The position numbers and the translations under genes were made by a program. Of a DNA stretch of 64,000 bases, positions 1 through 8,777 are shown one piece after another. The notes below the pieces were generated by a model that worked only from the letters and a program-made list of their open reading frames with translations, had not been told where the DNA came from and made no database searches. Origin of the DNA: Paenibacillus campinasensis (GTDB lineage Bacteria; Bacillota; Bacilli; Paenibacillales; Paenibacillaceae); contig NZ_NPBY01000009.1 in the NCBI RefSeq assembly GCF_002272015.1, positions 1 to 64,000 on the forward strand, in the 5' to 3' direction. Each line of letters begins with the position of its first letter. The stretch's first letter is position 1.

Positions 1-147
1 TTGATGAATCAGTGGCGGCTGGAGGGCTATGGCAGCACGTATGCTGACCCGTACGGAAATACGTTCACGCAAAGGGACGGGGATGTGGTGTTTTACCACG
101 GGGACCAGTCGAGCCGAGGGGATTTTCGTTCGCAGGTGCCGCACTAG
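1..147 (+). CDS. C-terminal tail of an unidentified protein (partial)
   Basis: Frame 1 is open from the first base to a TAG at 145-147, giving 48 residues that start inside the protein. The tail is polar and rich in Gly, Asp and Tyr (for example GYGSTYADPYGNTF) and ends RSQVPH. It has no membrane segment and no motif I can name. A strong hairpin terminator follows at 277, as expected for the last gene of a transcription unit. The product cannot be assigned from this fragment. Confidence 0.5.
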   Translation: MMNQWRLEGYGSTYADPYGNTFTQRDGDVVFYHGDQSSRGDFRSQVPH

Positions 148-516
148 GCCAGTCGCCAAGTTTGACGATGTGATGGGGGCCCAAGCTGCGTCTTCGTGCC
201 CCTCTGTAAGCGAAAAAGGCGGCATTCCATCCGGATGAACTTGTCCGAAACAGGATAGTAAAGCAACGTATCTACTAAGCGACCTGCGCCAGAAGATGGC
301 GGCAGGTCGCTTTTATACATGAAACGAAGCAGGATTGAAGGGGCTAGCCTTAGCTTCATACATCCGCAACACATGTTAGAGGGATACCATCCGTCCCACC
401 AGGCTACTCTTCAATAACTTGCGCAGCGCATAAAAGCCGACGATAATGAGGTATGACAACGCGCGCTCCACTTAGGAGCGGAGCGTGGAAAGTTCGTATA
501 GAGATGGGGAGAGCCA
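148..516. other. Intergenic region before cobQ
   Basis: This 369-bp gap holds the terminator at 277-314 and a short hairpin CGCTCC/GGAGCG near 465-480. I looked for a cobalamin riboswitch because the next gene is a cobalamin-pathway gene, and did not recognise one. No convincing small gene was seen. Confidence 0.5.
277..314 (+). terminator. Rho-independent terminator
   Basis: AAGCGACCTGC (277-287) pairs with GCAGGTCGCTT (302-312). There is an inner GCC/GGC extension and a short T run follows. Confidence 0.75.
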
Positions 517-2154
517 ATGGAGTTGGAGCCGATTAAGACCAGGAAGAACAAGGCTGCTGCCAGCGAAAAAGGGGCGGTGGTTATGCTCCAGGGAACAGCT
601 TCTGATGTCGGGAAGAGTGTGGTGACGACGGCACTGTGCCGTATTTTTCTACAGGACGGGTTCAGGCCAGCACCATATAAATCGCAAAATATGGCGCTGA
701 ACTCCTATGTAACGCTGGATGGCAAGGAGATTGGGAGGGCGCAGGGGGTTCAGGCTGAGGCGTGCGGCATCGTCGCGACAACCGATATGAATCCGATTCT
801 GATCAAGCCGGTCAAGGACATGACCTCGCAGATTGTCATTCATGGCGTGCCGGAGCGACATATGAGTGCAATGGCTTATCGGACGGAATTTTTGCCGACG
901 GCTAAACAGATCGTGCTGGAAGCGCTGGATCGCTTGCGTGCGGAATACGATATCGTGGTGATGGAAGGGGCCGGAAGCCCTGCGGAGATCAATCTGAAAG
1001 ACCGGGATATCGTCAACATGAATCTCGCCGGCTGGGCGGATTCCCCGGTCATCCTCGTAGCCGATATCGATCGCGGCGGGGTATTTGCCTCCATCGTCGG
1101 CACGCTGGCCTTGCTGGAACCGCATGAAGCCGCACGGGTAAAAGGGTTTATTATCAATAAGTTCAGGGGAGACCTGGCGCTGCTCAAGCCCGGGCTGGAT
1201 TGGCTGGAAGAGCGGACAGGCATCCCGGTGCTTGGCGTTCTTCCTTATGTGGAGGATATGCGGATCGATGCCGAGGACTCTGTGGCGCTAGAGGAACTTC
1301 GCCGCCGTCATGCCGGAGGCCATGATCGGGAACTGGACATTGCCGTTATTCGTTATCCGCGCATCTCCAACTTTACCGACTTTGATCCGCTCGGCTGGGA
1401 ACCGGATACCGCTGTGCGATATGTCAGCGCCGCGGATGAGCTTGGCACACCGGATGTTGTCATACTGCCCGGGACCAAGGATACGATCAGCGATCTTCAA
1501 TTTTTGAGGGATCGGGGGCTTGATCAGGCCATATTGCACCAGGTTCGGGAACGAGGAACCCAGCTTGTCGGCATTTGCGGCGGCTATCAGATGCTTGGCG
1601 AGCAGCTGCTAGATCCGCATGCGGTGGAGGGAAGCACCCGGGAAGCGAGCGGGCTGGGACTGCTGCCACTCACGACAACCTTCCTCCAGCATAAAAGAAC
1701 CGTAAGAGCATCTGGACACCTGGCGGATCATCATCCCCTTAGGCTGCACCTCCCGGATGAAGAGCACGCGCTGCCGCTTGAGGCATACGAAATTCACATG
1801 GGAATTACCCGTTACTTGGATGAGGGGGGAGCTTCCTGCAGATCTTTATTTCGCATAGAGGGAGTCTCCGACATTTCGTCATCCCCTGAGGAACATGGCT
1901 GGCATGAGGAAGGCTGTGGTGTGCCAGGCGGACAAATATGGGGCACTTATCTGCATGGTTTGTTTGACAATGATCTGTTTCGCAGAGCCTGGTTGAACGG
2001 GATTCGCATGACCAAAGGCCTGCCCGCCGTTTCCGTGTCCTTCAACGCCAGGGAGCGCAAGCAGCAGGAGTTTGATCGTGTCGCCAACATCGTCCGCGAG
2101 CATCTGGATATGAACCGGATTTATGAGATTATCGGGATGAATAAAGCGACCTAA
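517..2154 (+). CDS. cobQ: Cobyric acid synthase, glutamine-hydrolysing
   Basis: A 545-residue protein matching the two-domain CobQ layout. The N-terminal part is a dethiobiotin-synthetase-like ATPase with P-loop GTASDVGKS (26-34). The C-terminal part is a class I glutamine amidotransferase with nucleophile Cys354 in VGICGGYQ and His480 in TYLHG. The family amidates the a, c/d, e and g carboxyls of adenosylcobyrinic acid diamide, with glutamine as ammonia donor, in the cytoplasm. GGGGAG lies a few bases before the ATG. The gene stands alone, with no other cobalamin gene or recognisable B12 riboswitch nearby, so it may serve cobyrinate salvage or have been separated from the main cob cluster. 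Confidence 0.95.
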   Translation: MELEPIKTRKNKAAASEKGAVVMLQGTASDVGKSVVTTALCRIFLQDGFRPAPYKSQNMALNSYVTLDGKEIGRAQGVQAEACGIVATTDMNPILIKPVKDMTSQIVIHGVPERHMSAMAYRTEFLPTAKQIVLEALDRLRAEYDIVVMEGAGSPAEINLKDRDIVNMNLAGWADSPVILVADIDRGGVFASIVGTLALLEPHEAARVKGFIINKFRGDLALLKPGLDWLEERTGIPVLGVLPYVEDMRIDAEDSVALEELRRRHAGGHDRELDIAVIRYPRISNFTDFDPLGWEPDTAVRYVSAADELGTPDVVILPGTKDTISDLQFLRDRGLDQAILHQVRERGTQLVGICGGYQMLGEQLLDPHAVEGSTREASGLGLLPLTTTFLQHKRTVRASGHLADHHPLRLHLPDEEHALPLEAYEIHMGITRYLDEGGASCRSLFRIEGVSDISSSPEEHGWHEEGCGVPGGQIWGTYLHGLFDNDLFRRAWLNGIRMTKGLPAVSVSFNARERKQQEFDRVANIVREHLDMNRIYEIIGMNKAT

Positions 2155-2160
2155 CCTTTG

Positions 2161-2199
2161 AAGGATGCCGAAGAGCAACGCGCTTGGGCATCCTTTTTT
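2161..2199 (+). terminator. Terminator after cobQ
   Basis: AAGGATGCC (2161-2169) pairs with GGCATCCTT (2187-2195) and a T run follows. Confidence 0.85.
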
Positions 2200-2232
2200 G
2201 TTGCATTTATATGTGGAGAATGATAGTAAAAC

Positions 2233-2262
2233 TTGTTTATATATAGGATAGGGGGGTATACT
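2233..2262 (+). promoter_or_regulatory. Promoter of the His-rich lipoprotein gene, with a G-run in the spacer
   Basis: TTGTTT (2233-2238) and TATACT (2257-2262) are 18 bp apart. The spacer contains ATAGGGGGGTATA. The GGGGGTAT part resembles half of a CsoR-type copper-repressor operator. That resemblance is judged by eye and is only suggestive. Confidence 0.45.
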
Positions 2263-2340
2263 GTGTGATATAAAAAGTGCTATTTCGTAGCGAGATCAGG
2301 GCGATAACAGCACGAGAACAAGAATGATAGGGAGGTCGCA

Positions 2341-3282
2341 ATGATAAAAAAATTAATGCTCATGGCAGTCGGTTTATTACTTGTTTCTGGCTTGTTGACG
2401 GCATGCAAGGGGCCGGGCACGAGCGACGATCATGCCGAAGGGCATGTCGGATCCGATCAGGAAAATACGGCGGTCATATCACCAACGCATGACGATGAAC
2501 ATGAGGAAGGCTCGGCAGATCATAAGTCTGGCAGTCATGGAGACAACAGTCATGCCGGGCACGATAGCCACTCGGATATGCACAGCGCTGCGGGCGACAA
2601 TTACAAGGTGGATTTTTCGTTCAACGGGCCTGTCAGAGCAGCCGAGAATGCGGAGCTGACGCTGGAGGTAACTGACTCGGAGGGGAATCCGGTTCAAGAT
2701 TTTGATATCAGTCATGAGAAACTGATGCATCTGATTGTAGTCAATGAGGACCTGTCGTTTTTTGAGCATATTCACCCTGATTATGAGGAGAACGGCAGAT
2801 TTACGGTGACAACCGAATTTCCGTATGGAGGCAGGTACAAGCTGTTTGCCGATTTTGTACCGAAGGGCCAAGGTGGCATGACCGTCAGTGACTGGATGGA
2901 GGCGGATGGAGAAGTAGCGGAGCTGCAACCGCTAATGGCAGACGAAAGCCTGATCGCAGAGGTCGACGGCAAGGAAGTTGAGCTGACGCTCAGCAATACC
3001 CTCTCGAATGAGGAAGCAATTCTGACCTTTGATATCCGGGATGCGGCAACTAAGCAAGGAATCCAGGATCTGGAGCCGTATCTGGGTGCAATCGGGCATG
3101 TGGTCATCCTATCCGAAGATACGGAGCATTATCTCCATGTACATCCGCTTGACGGGCAGGACACCGGGCCTAAAGCCGAGTTCGTTACTTCGTTCCCAGA
3201 GAGCGGTGTTTATAAAATATGGGGCCAGTTTCAACATAATGGTGAAGTGTTCACCGTATCATTTGCAGTGGAAGTGCAGTAA
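2341..3282 (+). CDS. Histidine-rich lipoprotein, likely metal binding
   Basis: A 313-residue secreted lipoprotein: a short basic N-terminus, a hydrophobic stretch and the lipobox LLTAC (Cys22). Residues about 25-85 are a low-complexity linker rich in His, Asp, Glu and Ser (repeated HD, HS and GH), typical of metal-binding segments. Two Ig-like halves follow. Each carries an HxHP motif (EHIHPDY near 142 and YLHVHPLDG near 265), which recalls FixH/YtkA-type extracytoplasmic domains. The gene is monocistronic between two terminators. Copper or another soft metal is a reasonable ligand guess, given the histidines and the G-rich promoter, but nothing here proves it. The start has GGGAGG upstream. 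Confidence 0.7.
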   Translation: MIKKLMLMAVGLLLVSGLLTACKGPGTSDDHAEGHVGSDQENTAVISPTHDDEHEEGSADHKSGSHGDNSHAGHDSHSDMHSAAGDNYKVDFSFNGPVRAAENAELTLEVTDSEGNPVQDFDISHEKLMHLIVVNEDLSFFEHIHPDYEENGRFTVTTEFPYGGRYKLFADFVPKGQGGMTVSDWMEADGEVAELQPLMADESLIAEVDGKEVELTLSNTLSNEEAILTFDIRDAATKQGIQDLEPYLGAIGHVVILSEDTEHYLHVHPLDGQDTGPKAEFVTSFPESGVYKIWGQFQHNGEVFTVSFAVEVQ

Positions 3283-3308
3283 CGAATAGCAGCATCCGGA
3301 AATTATAC

Positions 3309-3360
3309 AAAAGCCTCCCTCGTCTATGGCGTCACAGCCATGGACGGAGGGAGGCTTTTT
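3309..3360. terminator. Bidirectional terminator
   Basis: AAAAGCCTCCCTC pairs with GAGGGAGGCTTTT around an inner TATGGC/GCCATG hairpin. It has A and T runs on both sides and sits between convergent genes. Confidence 0.85.
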
Positions 3361-3365
3361 GTATC

Positions 3366-3440
3366 GCAAGAAGCTCGCCCGCAAGAAGCTCGCCCGCAAG
3401 AAGCTCGCCCGCAAGAAGCTCGCCCGCAAGAAGCTCGCCC
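3366..3440. repeat. Five perfect tandem copies of a 15-bp unit
   Basis: The unit GCAAGAAGCTCGCCC occurs five times head to tail without a mismatch, then stops at GCCTATGCG. It lies between the bidirectional terminator and the stop codon of the GH42 gene, 19 bp from that stop. It is a multiple of 3, so some frames stay open through it, but no gene start supports coding. Slippage expansion is the simplest origin. Confidence 0.95.
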
Positions 3441-3459
3441 GCCTATGCGTCAGCGGGCT

Positions 3460-5475
3460 CTATGCATGTTCACGCGGCAGTTCCAAGATCTCCACGCCAT
3501 ATGGCGGAAGGGTCAGCTCCCGCCCGCAGACCTCGCCGGTCAGCAGGCTCGGATACGCTGCTTCAAGCTCGACAACAGCTTCCTCTCGGCTCAAATTGAG
3601 CACGAATAGATAGGATGCTTGTTCACCTGTACGCACGGTGAGCTGCACGCCTTCCGGGAGCTCCTTGTCGAAGCAGCTGAGACCGGCGACCGAGGCGGCT
3701 TCACGGAGAAGCCGAATCAGGTATGCTTCCTCCGGCTGGGTTCCGGTATAATACACCGTTCCTTCTCCGAGGCGGTTGCGCGTAACTGCCGGAGTGCCGC
3801 AGTAAAAGTCATCGTTGTACCATGCAATCGGTTCAGCGGTCTGCGGCACGAGCAGATCATTCCACTGCGAGCAAGCATAAGAAGCATCACCGGTCGTGAT
3901 GATATGGGCATCCTTGCCAATGGGGTCATACTCGGAGACGGTTACCCCGGCACAGCGCGAGAGGAGCGCAGGCAGCTGCTCCATATGACAAATATTGTTC
4001 ATCTGCTTCACGCCGGATCGCGTGGTCAGAATGACGGTGCCGCCCGAAGCGGCGTAGGACTCCAGCCGCTCGGCCAAGGCTTCGTCCATCAAATAGAGAT
4101 GAGGGGCAATGACAAGCTTGTAGCTGTCCAGCTGGGCATCGGTATGAATGACATCGACCCCGATGCCAAGCTTGGTTAGCGCCTTGTGCCACTGCTTTAT
4201 ATTTTCATAATAATCGAGCCCCTCGGACTGTTTCTGAATGCCCATGGAGAGCAGCTGGTCGCTTGCGTACAGTATGGCCGCCTCGCTCTGCACGGTGGTG
4301 CCTGACAGATTAGCCGCGGCCTTGTTGACCTCCTCACACAGCTGTGTGAACTCCTCGAAGCGACGTCCCGGCACGTTGCTGTGGTCGATCAGGCCATGCC
4401 AGTACTGTTCAGCCCCTTGAAGCGCGCTCCGCCAGCGGAAATGAACGACGGTGTCCGCGCCTCTAGCGATCGTCTGCCAGGCAAAAGCTCTAATAAAACC
4501 GGGCTGCGGCGTCCGCCACATCGGGAACCAGCAGCCGGGAGGTCCGCTCAGCTGCTCCATAATCCAGAAGCCCCGTCGTTTGATCCCGCGCGTCAAATCC
4601 AGGGACAGCGCGCCGCTATAAGGGCCAGTAGAGGTCTTGTCCGGCGATGTATTCGGATAATAATCGAAGGAAGCAAAGTCCAGCTCTTCGCCAATTTGAT
4701 GCAGATCGAGCTTCTGCGGATAGCTGTGGAAGTTATGCGTGATGTAATGCTCCGGTGCAAGCTTCCGTATCAAAGCGATTTGCTCCTGTTGGAATTGGGC
4801 AGCCGAAGCCGACTGAAACCGGTAATAATCCAGCAGGTAAGACGGATTCTGGAATGGAGATCCGCCAAGCGGTGTCGTAATTTGAGTCCAGTCATTGAAC
4901 TCGCCGCTCCATACGACCGTTCCCCAGGAACGGTTCACCTCGTCGAGCGTTTCATATTTCGCTTTCACCCACTCGCGAAATCGTTCATTACAGGCGGTGC
5001 AGTGGCATTCCAGCAGCCAGTATTCATTGTCGATCTGCCATCCCTCCACGGCCGGGTGGCCCGCATAATGTTCGGCAAGCCTGTGCACGATGCGGCTGGC
5101 ATACGTGCGCATGGAAGGGCTGTTGAAGCAGCGGTGGCCGCGGACTCCCACATGTACAGGCTGTCCGCTGGCGGTGATCGGCAGCACGTCCGGGCAGGAA
5201 TCGGTTAACCACCGCGGAGGGGTGTTCGTGGGCGTGCCCAGGACTACCCCGATGTCGTGATGATGAAATAGATCTACGGCCTGGTCCAGCCAGGTGAAGT
5301 CAAATTGACCTTCGGCAGGCTCCAGACGGCTCCATGCAAATTCGGCTAATCGCACAATTTTGACACCTGTTCTCTTCATTAGAAGAGCATCTTCCTCCCA
5401 CATTGACACATCCCAGTGCTCGGGATAATAATCTACACCCATTCGAAGACGGGACCAAGGTTGCAAATCCGGCAT
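3460..5475 (-). CDS. GH42 beta-galactosidase
   Basis: A 671-residue cytoplasmic enzyme of glycoside hydrolase family 42, which removes terminal beta-D-galactose from oligosaccharides and galactans. A TIM barrel (about 10-390) carries the acid/base Glu151 in QIDNEYW and the nucleophile Glu307 in WIMEQLSG. Cys116, Cys157, Cys159 and Cys162 match the zinc-binding cysteines seen in many GH42 enzymes. The trimerisation-like middle domain and a small C-terminal beta domain follow, and the length is typical. There is no signal peptide. A GAGAGGAG Shine-Dalgarno precedes the ATG. It appears monocistronic, and the substrate in this organism is unknown. Confidence 0.93.
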   Translation of the reverse strand: MPDLQPWSRLRMGVDYYPEHWDVSMWEEDALLMKRTGVKIVRLAEFAWSRLEPAEGQFDFTWLDQAVDLFHHHDIGVVLGTPTNTPPRWLTDSCPDVLPITASGQPVHVGVRGHRCFNSPSMRTYASRIVHRLAEHYAGHPAVEGWQIDNEYWLLECHCTACNERFREWVKAKYETLDEVNRSWGTVVWSGEFNDWTQITTPLGGSPFQNPSYLLDYYRFQSASAAQFQQEQIALIRKLAPEHYITHNFHSYPQKLDLHQIGEELDFASFDYYPNTSPDKTSTGPYSGALSLDLTRGIKRRGFWIMEQLSGPPGCWFPMWRTPQPGFIRAFAWQTIARGADTVVHFRWRSALQGAEQYWHGLIDHSNVPGRRFEEFTQLCEEVNKAAANLSGTTVQSEAAILYASDQLLSMGIQKQSEGLDYYENIKQWHKALTKLGIGVDVIHTDAQLDSYKLVIAPHLYLMDEALAERLESYAASGGTVILTTRSGVKQMNNICHMEQLPALLSRCAGVTVSEYDPIGKDAHIITTGDASYACSQWNDLLVPQTAEPIAWYNDDFYCGTPAVTRNRLGEGTVYYTGTQPEEAYLIRLLREAASVAGLSCFDKELPEGVQLTVRTGEQASYLFVLNLSREEAVVELEAAYPSLLTGEVCGRELTLPPYGVEILELPREHA

Positions 5476-6476
5476 ATGATCATAGCTCCTCTCGCGCTTT
5501 ATTCGCGCCTGTTCTGTCTCCTTTATTGTATCGGAACGAAGCTTGTGGACCTAACAAGATTTTGTTGCTTAATAGCACAATATTGCGATTTAGGATAAAA
5601 GGGGGACATCCTTTATCATCCTTGCGCTGGGGCTGCTCTTCAAGAACAAGGAATGGGGCAGCCGTTTATGAAGGTTCGCCGTTATTTAACCCAGCCTCTA
5701 ACTCCAGTGGTTGTTTATGTTATGTGAATAACAGGACCTGATGGTGGGATCAGGAAATGATTTTAATGAGAATCATAATTATAAAATGAATTGCAGGGTC
5801 TCCGTCGTAAGCAGTTTGCGCGGAAAATTATCATTTTTGTAACTAATTGAGACACCCATTTCATCACTGCAGAAACAGGTTCCTAAAAAAATAGGCGATA
5901 CTTACCACTTGAACGCGAAGGTCGTTGTTTTAAAATAATACCCATCCCGGTACGGGACTCCCTTCTTATTTTGATCAAAAGGCGATTTGTGGAAACCCTA
6001 TGCAGGACGCGGTTTTCCCTCGTTTCTCTGTATGACTTTGGTATCAATTTTGTAATATATATGGATAATGATGTAAAAATGACCGTAACTTTAGAAATTT
6101 TCTTGCGTTTAAATAATCGATTCGCTTCCGTCCGAGCGTGTTCATATGCAAGCTCGCAATACGTGCCGGCCCTTACATGTTCTGTCATCCATAGCCTTTT
6201 AAACTTACATAAGGGGCCAGCGCTACAGACGGCGTTAGAACGGTTTCAAGCGGACGAATACAGAAGAATAAGACGAGCAGACGCCTTTTATGAAAAAAGA
6301 GTGGAAAATTCCATATTCGATTCTTTATGACTATTATTGTCAAAATAAAAGTTGGTAAAGAAGGAATATGGCAACGGGACGATATCGGCTATAGAATGGC
6401 GATGTAGCTCAAACGTCGATTCAGCCGGTATGTGGCCATGAACATGTCACAGAAGGAGAAGGTGAAAGACGAGACG
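5476..6476. other. 1-kb gap upstream of the exopolysaccharide locus
   Basis: I see no convincing gene here. Short frames on both strands lack ribosome-binding sites and protein-like composition. The stretch from about 5900 to 6350 is AT-richer than the flanking genes. The one recognisable signal is a Fur-box-like sequence at 5762-5780. No riboswitch of the c-di-GMP classes was recognised. The promoter of the downstream operon must lie here but could not be fixed. Confidence 0.4.
5762..5780. promoter_or_regulatory. Fur-box-like sequence
   Basis: TTTAATGAGAATCATAATT matches 14 of 19 positions of the classical Fur box GATAATGATAATCATTATC. No iron gene is adjacent. The nearest starts are GH42 (divergent, about 290 bp away) and the exopolysaccharide operon (about 700 bp away). 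Confidence 0.3.
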
Positions 6477-8723
6477 ATGAGCAAACGTAAATGGATAGTC
6501 GCAGTATGCTTGCTTACGGTGATGCTTCTCTGCGGTGTCGCTGTAATATTCGGATGGATGCGTCCGTCATTGCCCGCTTATGCGGATGCAGATGGAGTCC
6601 AGATGAAGTTCAAAACCGAAGGCACAGAGTTTCAGGTGTATGACGAACATGGAAACTGGCAGACGATGTTTGCCAAGGGCGTCAACCTGGGAGCGACGGT
6701 ACCGGGGCATTTTCCGGGCGAGATGCCAATTCGTGAGGAGGACTATCTGCGCTGGTTCCGGCAGATCGATGAGATGGGAGCGAATGTGATCCGAATTTAC
6801 ACGGTCCATAACCCGGTCTTCTACAAAGCGCTTGTGAAGTACAACCATGATAAGGGAGAAGACGCCCTCTATTTCATGCAGGGCATCTGGTCCCCGGAGG
6901 AGCAGCTGATTGAACGTCAGGATGCCTATGATCCGGAAATTGTCGAGATGTTCAAGCAGGAGATTGAAAAAGCAGTCGCAGCGGTATACGGGGACATCAC
7001 ATTGGAGGAGAAGAAGGGCAGCGCCAGCGGCAAATACACGGTAAACGCGGGCAAGTATTTAATGGCCTGGCATATCGGTACCGAATGGGACCCGGCGATG
7101 GTGGACAATACGAACCGGCTCCACGAGGATATGCCGCGTTATGAAGGGGCCTACTTCTCTGCCGTGGAAGGAGCAAGTCCGTTCGAAAGCTGGCTTGCCT
7201 CGATGCTGGACCACACCGCTGCCGCAGAGCGGAAGTACGGCTGGGAGCACCCGATAACGTTTACGAATTGGGTGACTACCGACGTGCTGGAGCATCCCGG
7301 AGAGCCGCTGTTTGAAGAGGACATGGTGTCCGTGGACGCCAGACATGTACAGCCGGTCGACTGGGAAGCAGGTTATTTTGCTTCTTATCACGTGTATCCG
7401 TACTATCCGGATTTCTTCCGGACAGATGAGACGCTTTGGACGATCCCGGATGACAAAGGGGGCTACAACACCTACAAAGCGTATCTTCGCAGACTGAAGG
7501 CCGAATTCACGGACATGCCGATTATGGTTACCGAGTACGGGGTCCCATCCTCCATCGGAATTTCCCATTATGGGCCGGGAGGACGCGACCAGGGCGGTCA
7601 TGATGAAATCGAGCAGGGCAAGGTGAATGTATCCTTGACTGAAGACATATATGAGGAAGGTTATTCCGGAGCCATCCTGTTCATGTGGCAGGACGAATGG
7701 TTCAAAAAAACATGGAATACGATGCCGTTTGAAATTCCCGATGACCGGCGTCCATTCTGGCTCAATGTGCTTACCAATGAAAAGATGTTCGGCCTGCTGG
7801 CCATGCAGTCCGGCAAGGATGGGGACATCGTCATTGACGGCGATTTGTCCGACTGGGACCAGCTTCCCGAGGAGGAGGTGCAGTTATGGGGCGGAGAGGC
7901 GCCAGGCATTCGCAGCATGCGCCTCACCCATGACGAAGCTTACCTGTATATCGGCATGGAGCTGGAGCAGCCCTTTGATCCGCAGCGGTCCAGATTATTC
8001 ATCGGTGCCGACACCATTGAGGGCGGGGACGTGCCTGAGAAGGAGCTGGGCGGAATCCGGATGGACGGCGGAGGCCTCGAGGCTTTGATCCAGCTTGGCA
8101 AGGACAGCGAGTCCCAGGTTGCGATTGCTCCATCCTATGATTTTCACCAGCGTCTGTATGGCAAGGAAGGATACTGGATGCTGCCGGAAGATCCGGCAGA
8201 AGGGTCCAAGGACGACCCGAAGGTGCCGGGCGGAAGCTTCCATTCCTGGAAGCTGGCGATCAGCCTGCTGATGAATCCGCCGGATACCCGCTTCTCCCAT
8301 CCCTTCCTGGATGAAACCGTAGGCCTGCTCAAGCGGGGCATCAGCGATCCCGGCTCGCCGGAATTCAATTCGCTTACGACGTGGCAGTATGAGGGAAATA
8401 CCGTGGAAATGCGGATCCCTTGGATGCTCTTGGGCTTTGGCGATCCAAGCTCGCTGCAGGTCATTGACTACAGTCCGCTTGGGGACAACCGGGAATTCAC
8501 CACCACAACCGCGGAGGGCGTACGGCTGATTCCGTGGATTGCAGAGAGAGCCGCCGATCCGGCGGGCGAAGAGGTGCCGGACATCCCGTCAGATGCCGCA
8601 AGCACCATCAATTTGCAGCATATTCCACTGTACACATGGGAGCCTTGGGAAACGGTTGGATATCAAGAGCGGCTTAAGAAAAGTTATTACGAGATGCAGG
8701 AGCTGTTCCAGCGGCTGCCTTAA
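6477..8723 (+). CDS. Membrane-anchored clan GH-A-like glycoside hydrolase with a C-terminal beta-sandwich
   Basis: This is the first gene of the exopolysaccharide locus. The ATG at 6477 follows AAGGAGAAGGTG, whereas an in-frame GTG at 6432 has no such site, so I use 6477 (748 residues). A single N-terminal anchor (about 5-28) leads to an extracellular TIM barrel. HIGTEW (Glu203) and MVTEYGVPSS (Glu353) sit where the acid/base and nucleophile of GH-A enzymes are expected. From about 447, DGDIVIDGDLSDWDQLP begins a domain like CBM9/DOMON sugar-binding modules. The likely role is trimming or remodelling the nascent polymer at the outer membrane face. The exact GH family is not recognised. Confidence 0.75.
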   Translation: MSKRKWIVAVCLLTVMLLCGVAVIFGWMRPSLPAYADADGVQMKFKTEGTEFQVYDEHGNWQTMFAKGVNLGATVPGHFPGEMPIREEDYLRWFRQIDEMGANVIRIYTVHNPVFYKALVKYNHDKGEDALYFMQGIWSPEEQLIERQDAYDPEIVEMFKQEIEKAVAAVYGDITLEEKKGSASGKYTVNAGKYLMAWHIGTEWDPAMVDNTNRLHEDMPRYEGAYFSAVEGASPFESWLASMLDHTAAAERKYGWEHPITFTNWVTTDVLEHPGEPLFEEDMVSVDARHVQPVDWEAGYFASYHVYPYYPDFFRTDETLWTIPDDKGGYNTYKAYLRRLKAEFTDMPIMVTEYGVPSSIGISHYGPGGRDQGGHDEIEQGKVNVSLTEDIYEEGYSGAILFMWQDEWFKKTWNTMPFEIPDDRRPFWLNVLTNEKMFGLLAMQSGKDGDIVIDGDLSDWDQLPEEEVQLWGGEAPGIRSMRLTHDEAYLYIGMELEQPFDPQRSRLFIGADTIEGGDVPEKELGGIRMDGGGLEALIQLGKDSESQVAIAPSYDFHQRLYGKEGYWMLPEDPAEGSKDDPKVPGGSFHSWKLAISLLMNPPDTRFSHPFLDETVGLLKRGISDPGSPEFNSLTTWQYEGNTVEMRIPWMLLGFGDPSSLQVIDYSPLGDNREFTTTTAEGVRLIPWIAERAADPAGEEVPDIPSDAASTINLQHIPLYTWEPWETVGYQERLKKSYYEMQELFQRLP

Positions 8724-8777
8724 CGCCTATACCTAACGCTGCACCTAGATCCTATCAAAAGGAGGAACTATCCGGAT

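Noticed and set aside
148-516. Cobalamin riboswitch before cobQ
   Set aside because: Expected by function, but I did not recognise a B12 box or the core helices.
3366-3440. CRISPR array
   Set aside because: The units are 15 bp and contiguous with no spacers.
3326-3613. Plus-strand frames with repeated ARKKL or QEARP units
   Set aside because: They are translations of the 15-bp tandem repeat and then antisense to the GH42 gene; no start site supports them.
5883-6188. 101-codon minus-strand frame in the gap
   Set aside because: No ribosome-binding site, basic low-quality composition and no recognisable motif.
5476-6476. c-di-GMP riboswitch upstream of the exopolysaccharide locus
   Set aside because: I looked for the conserved GEMM-I core and found nothing convincing.
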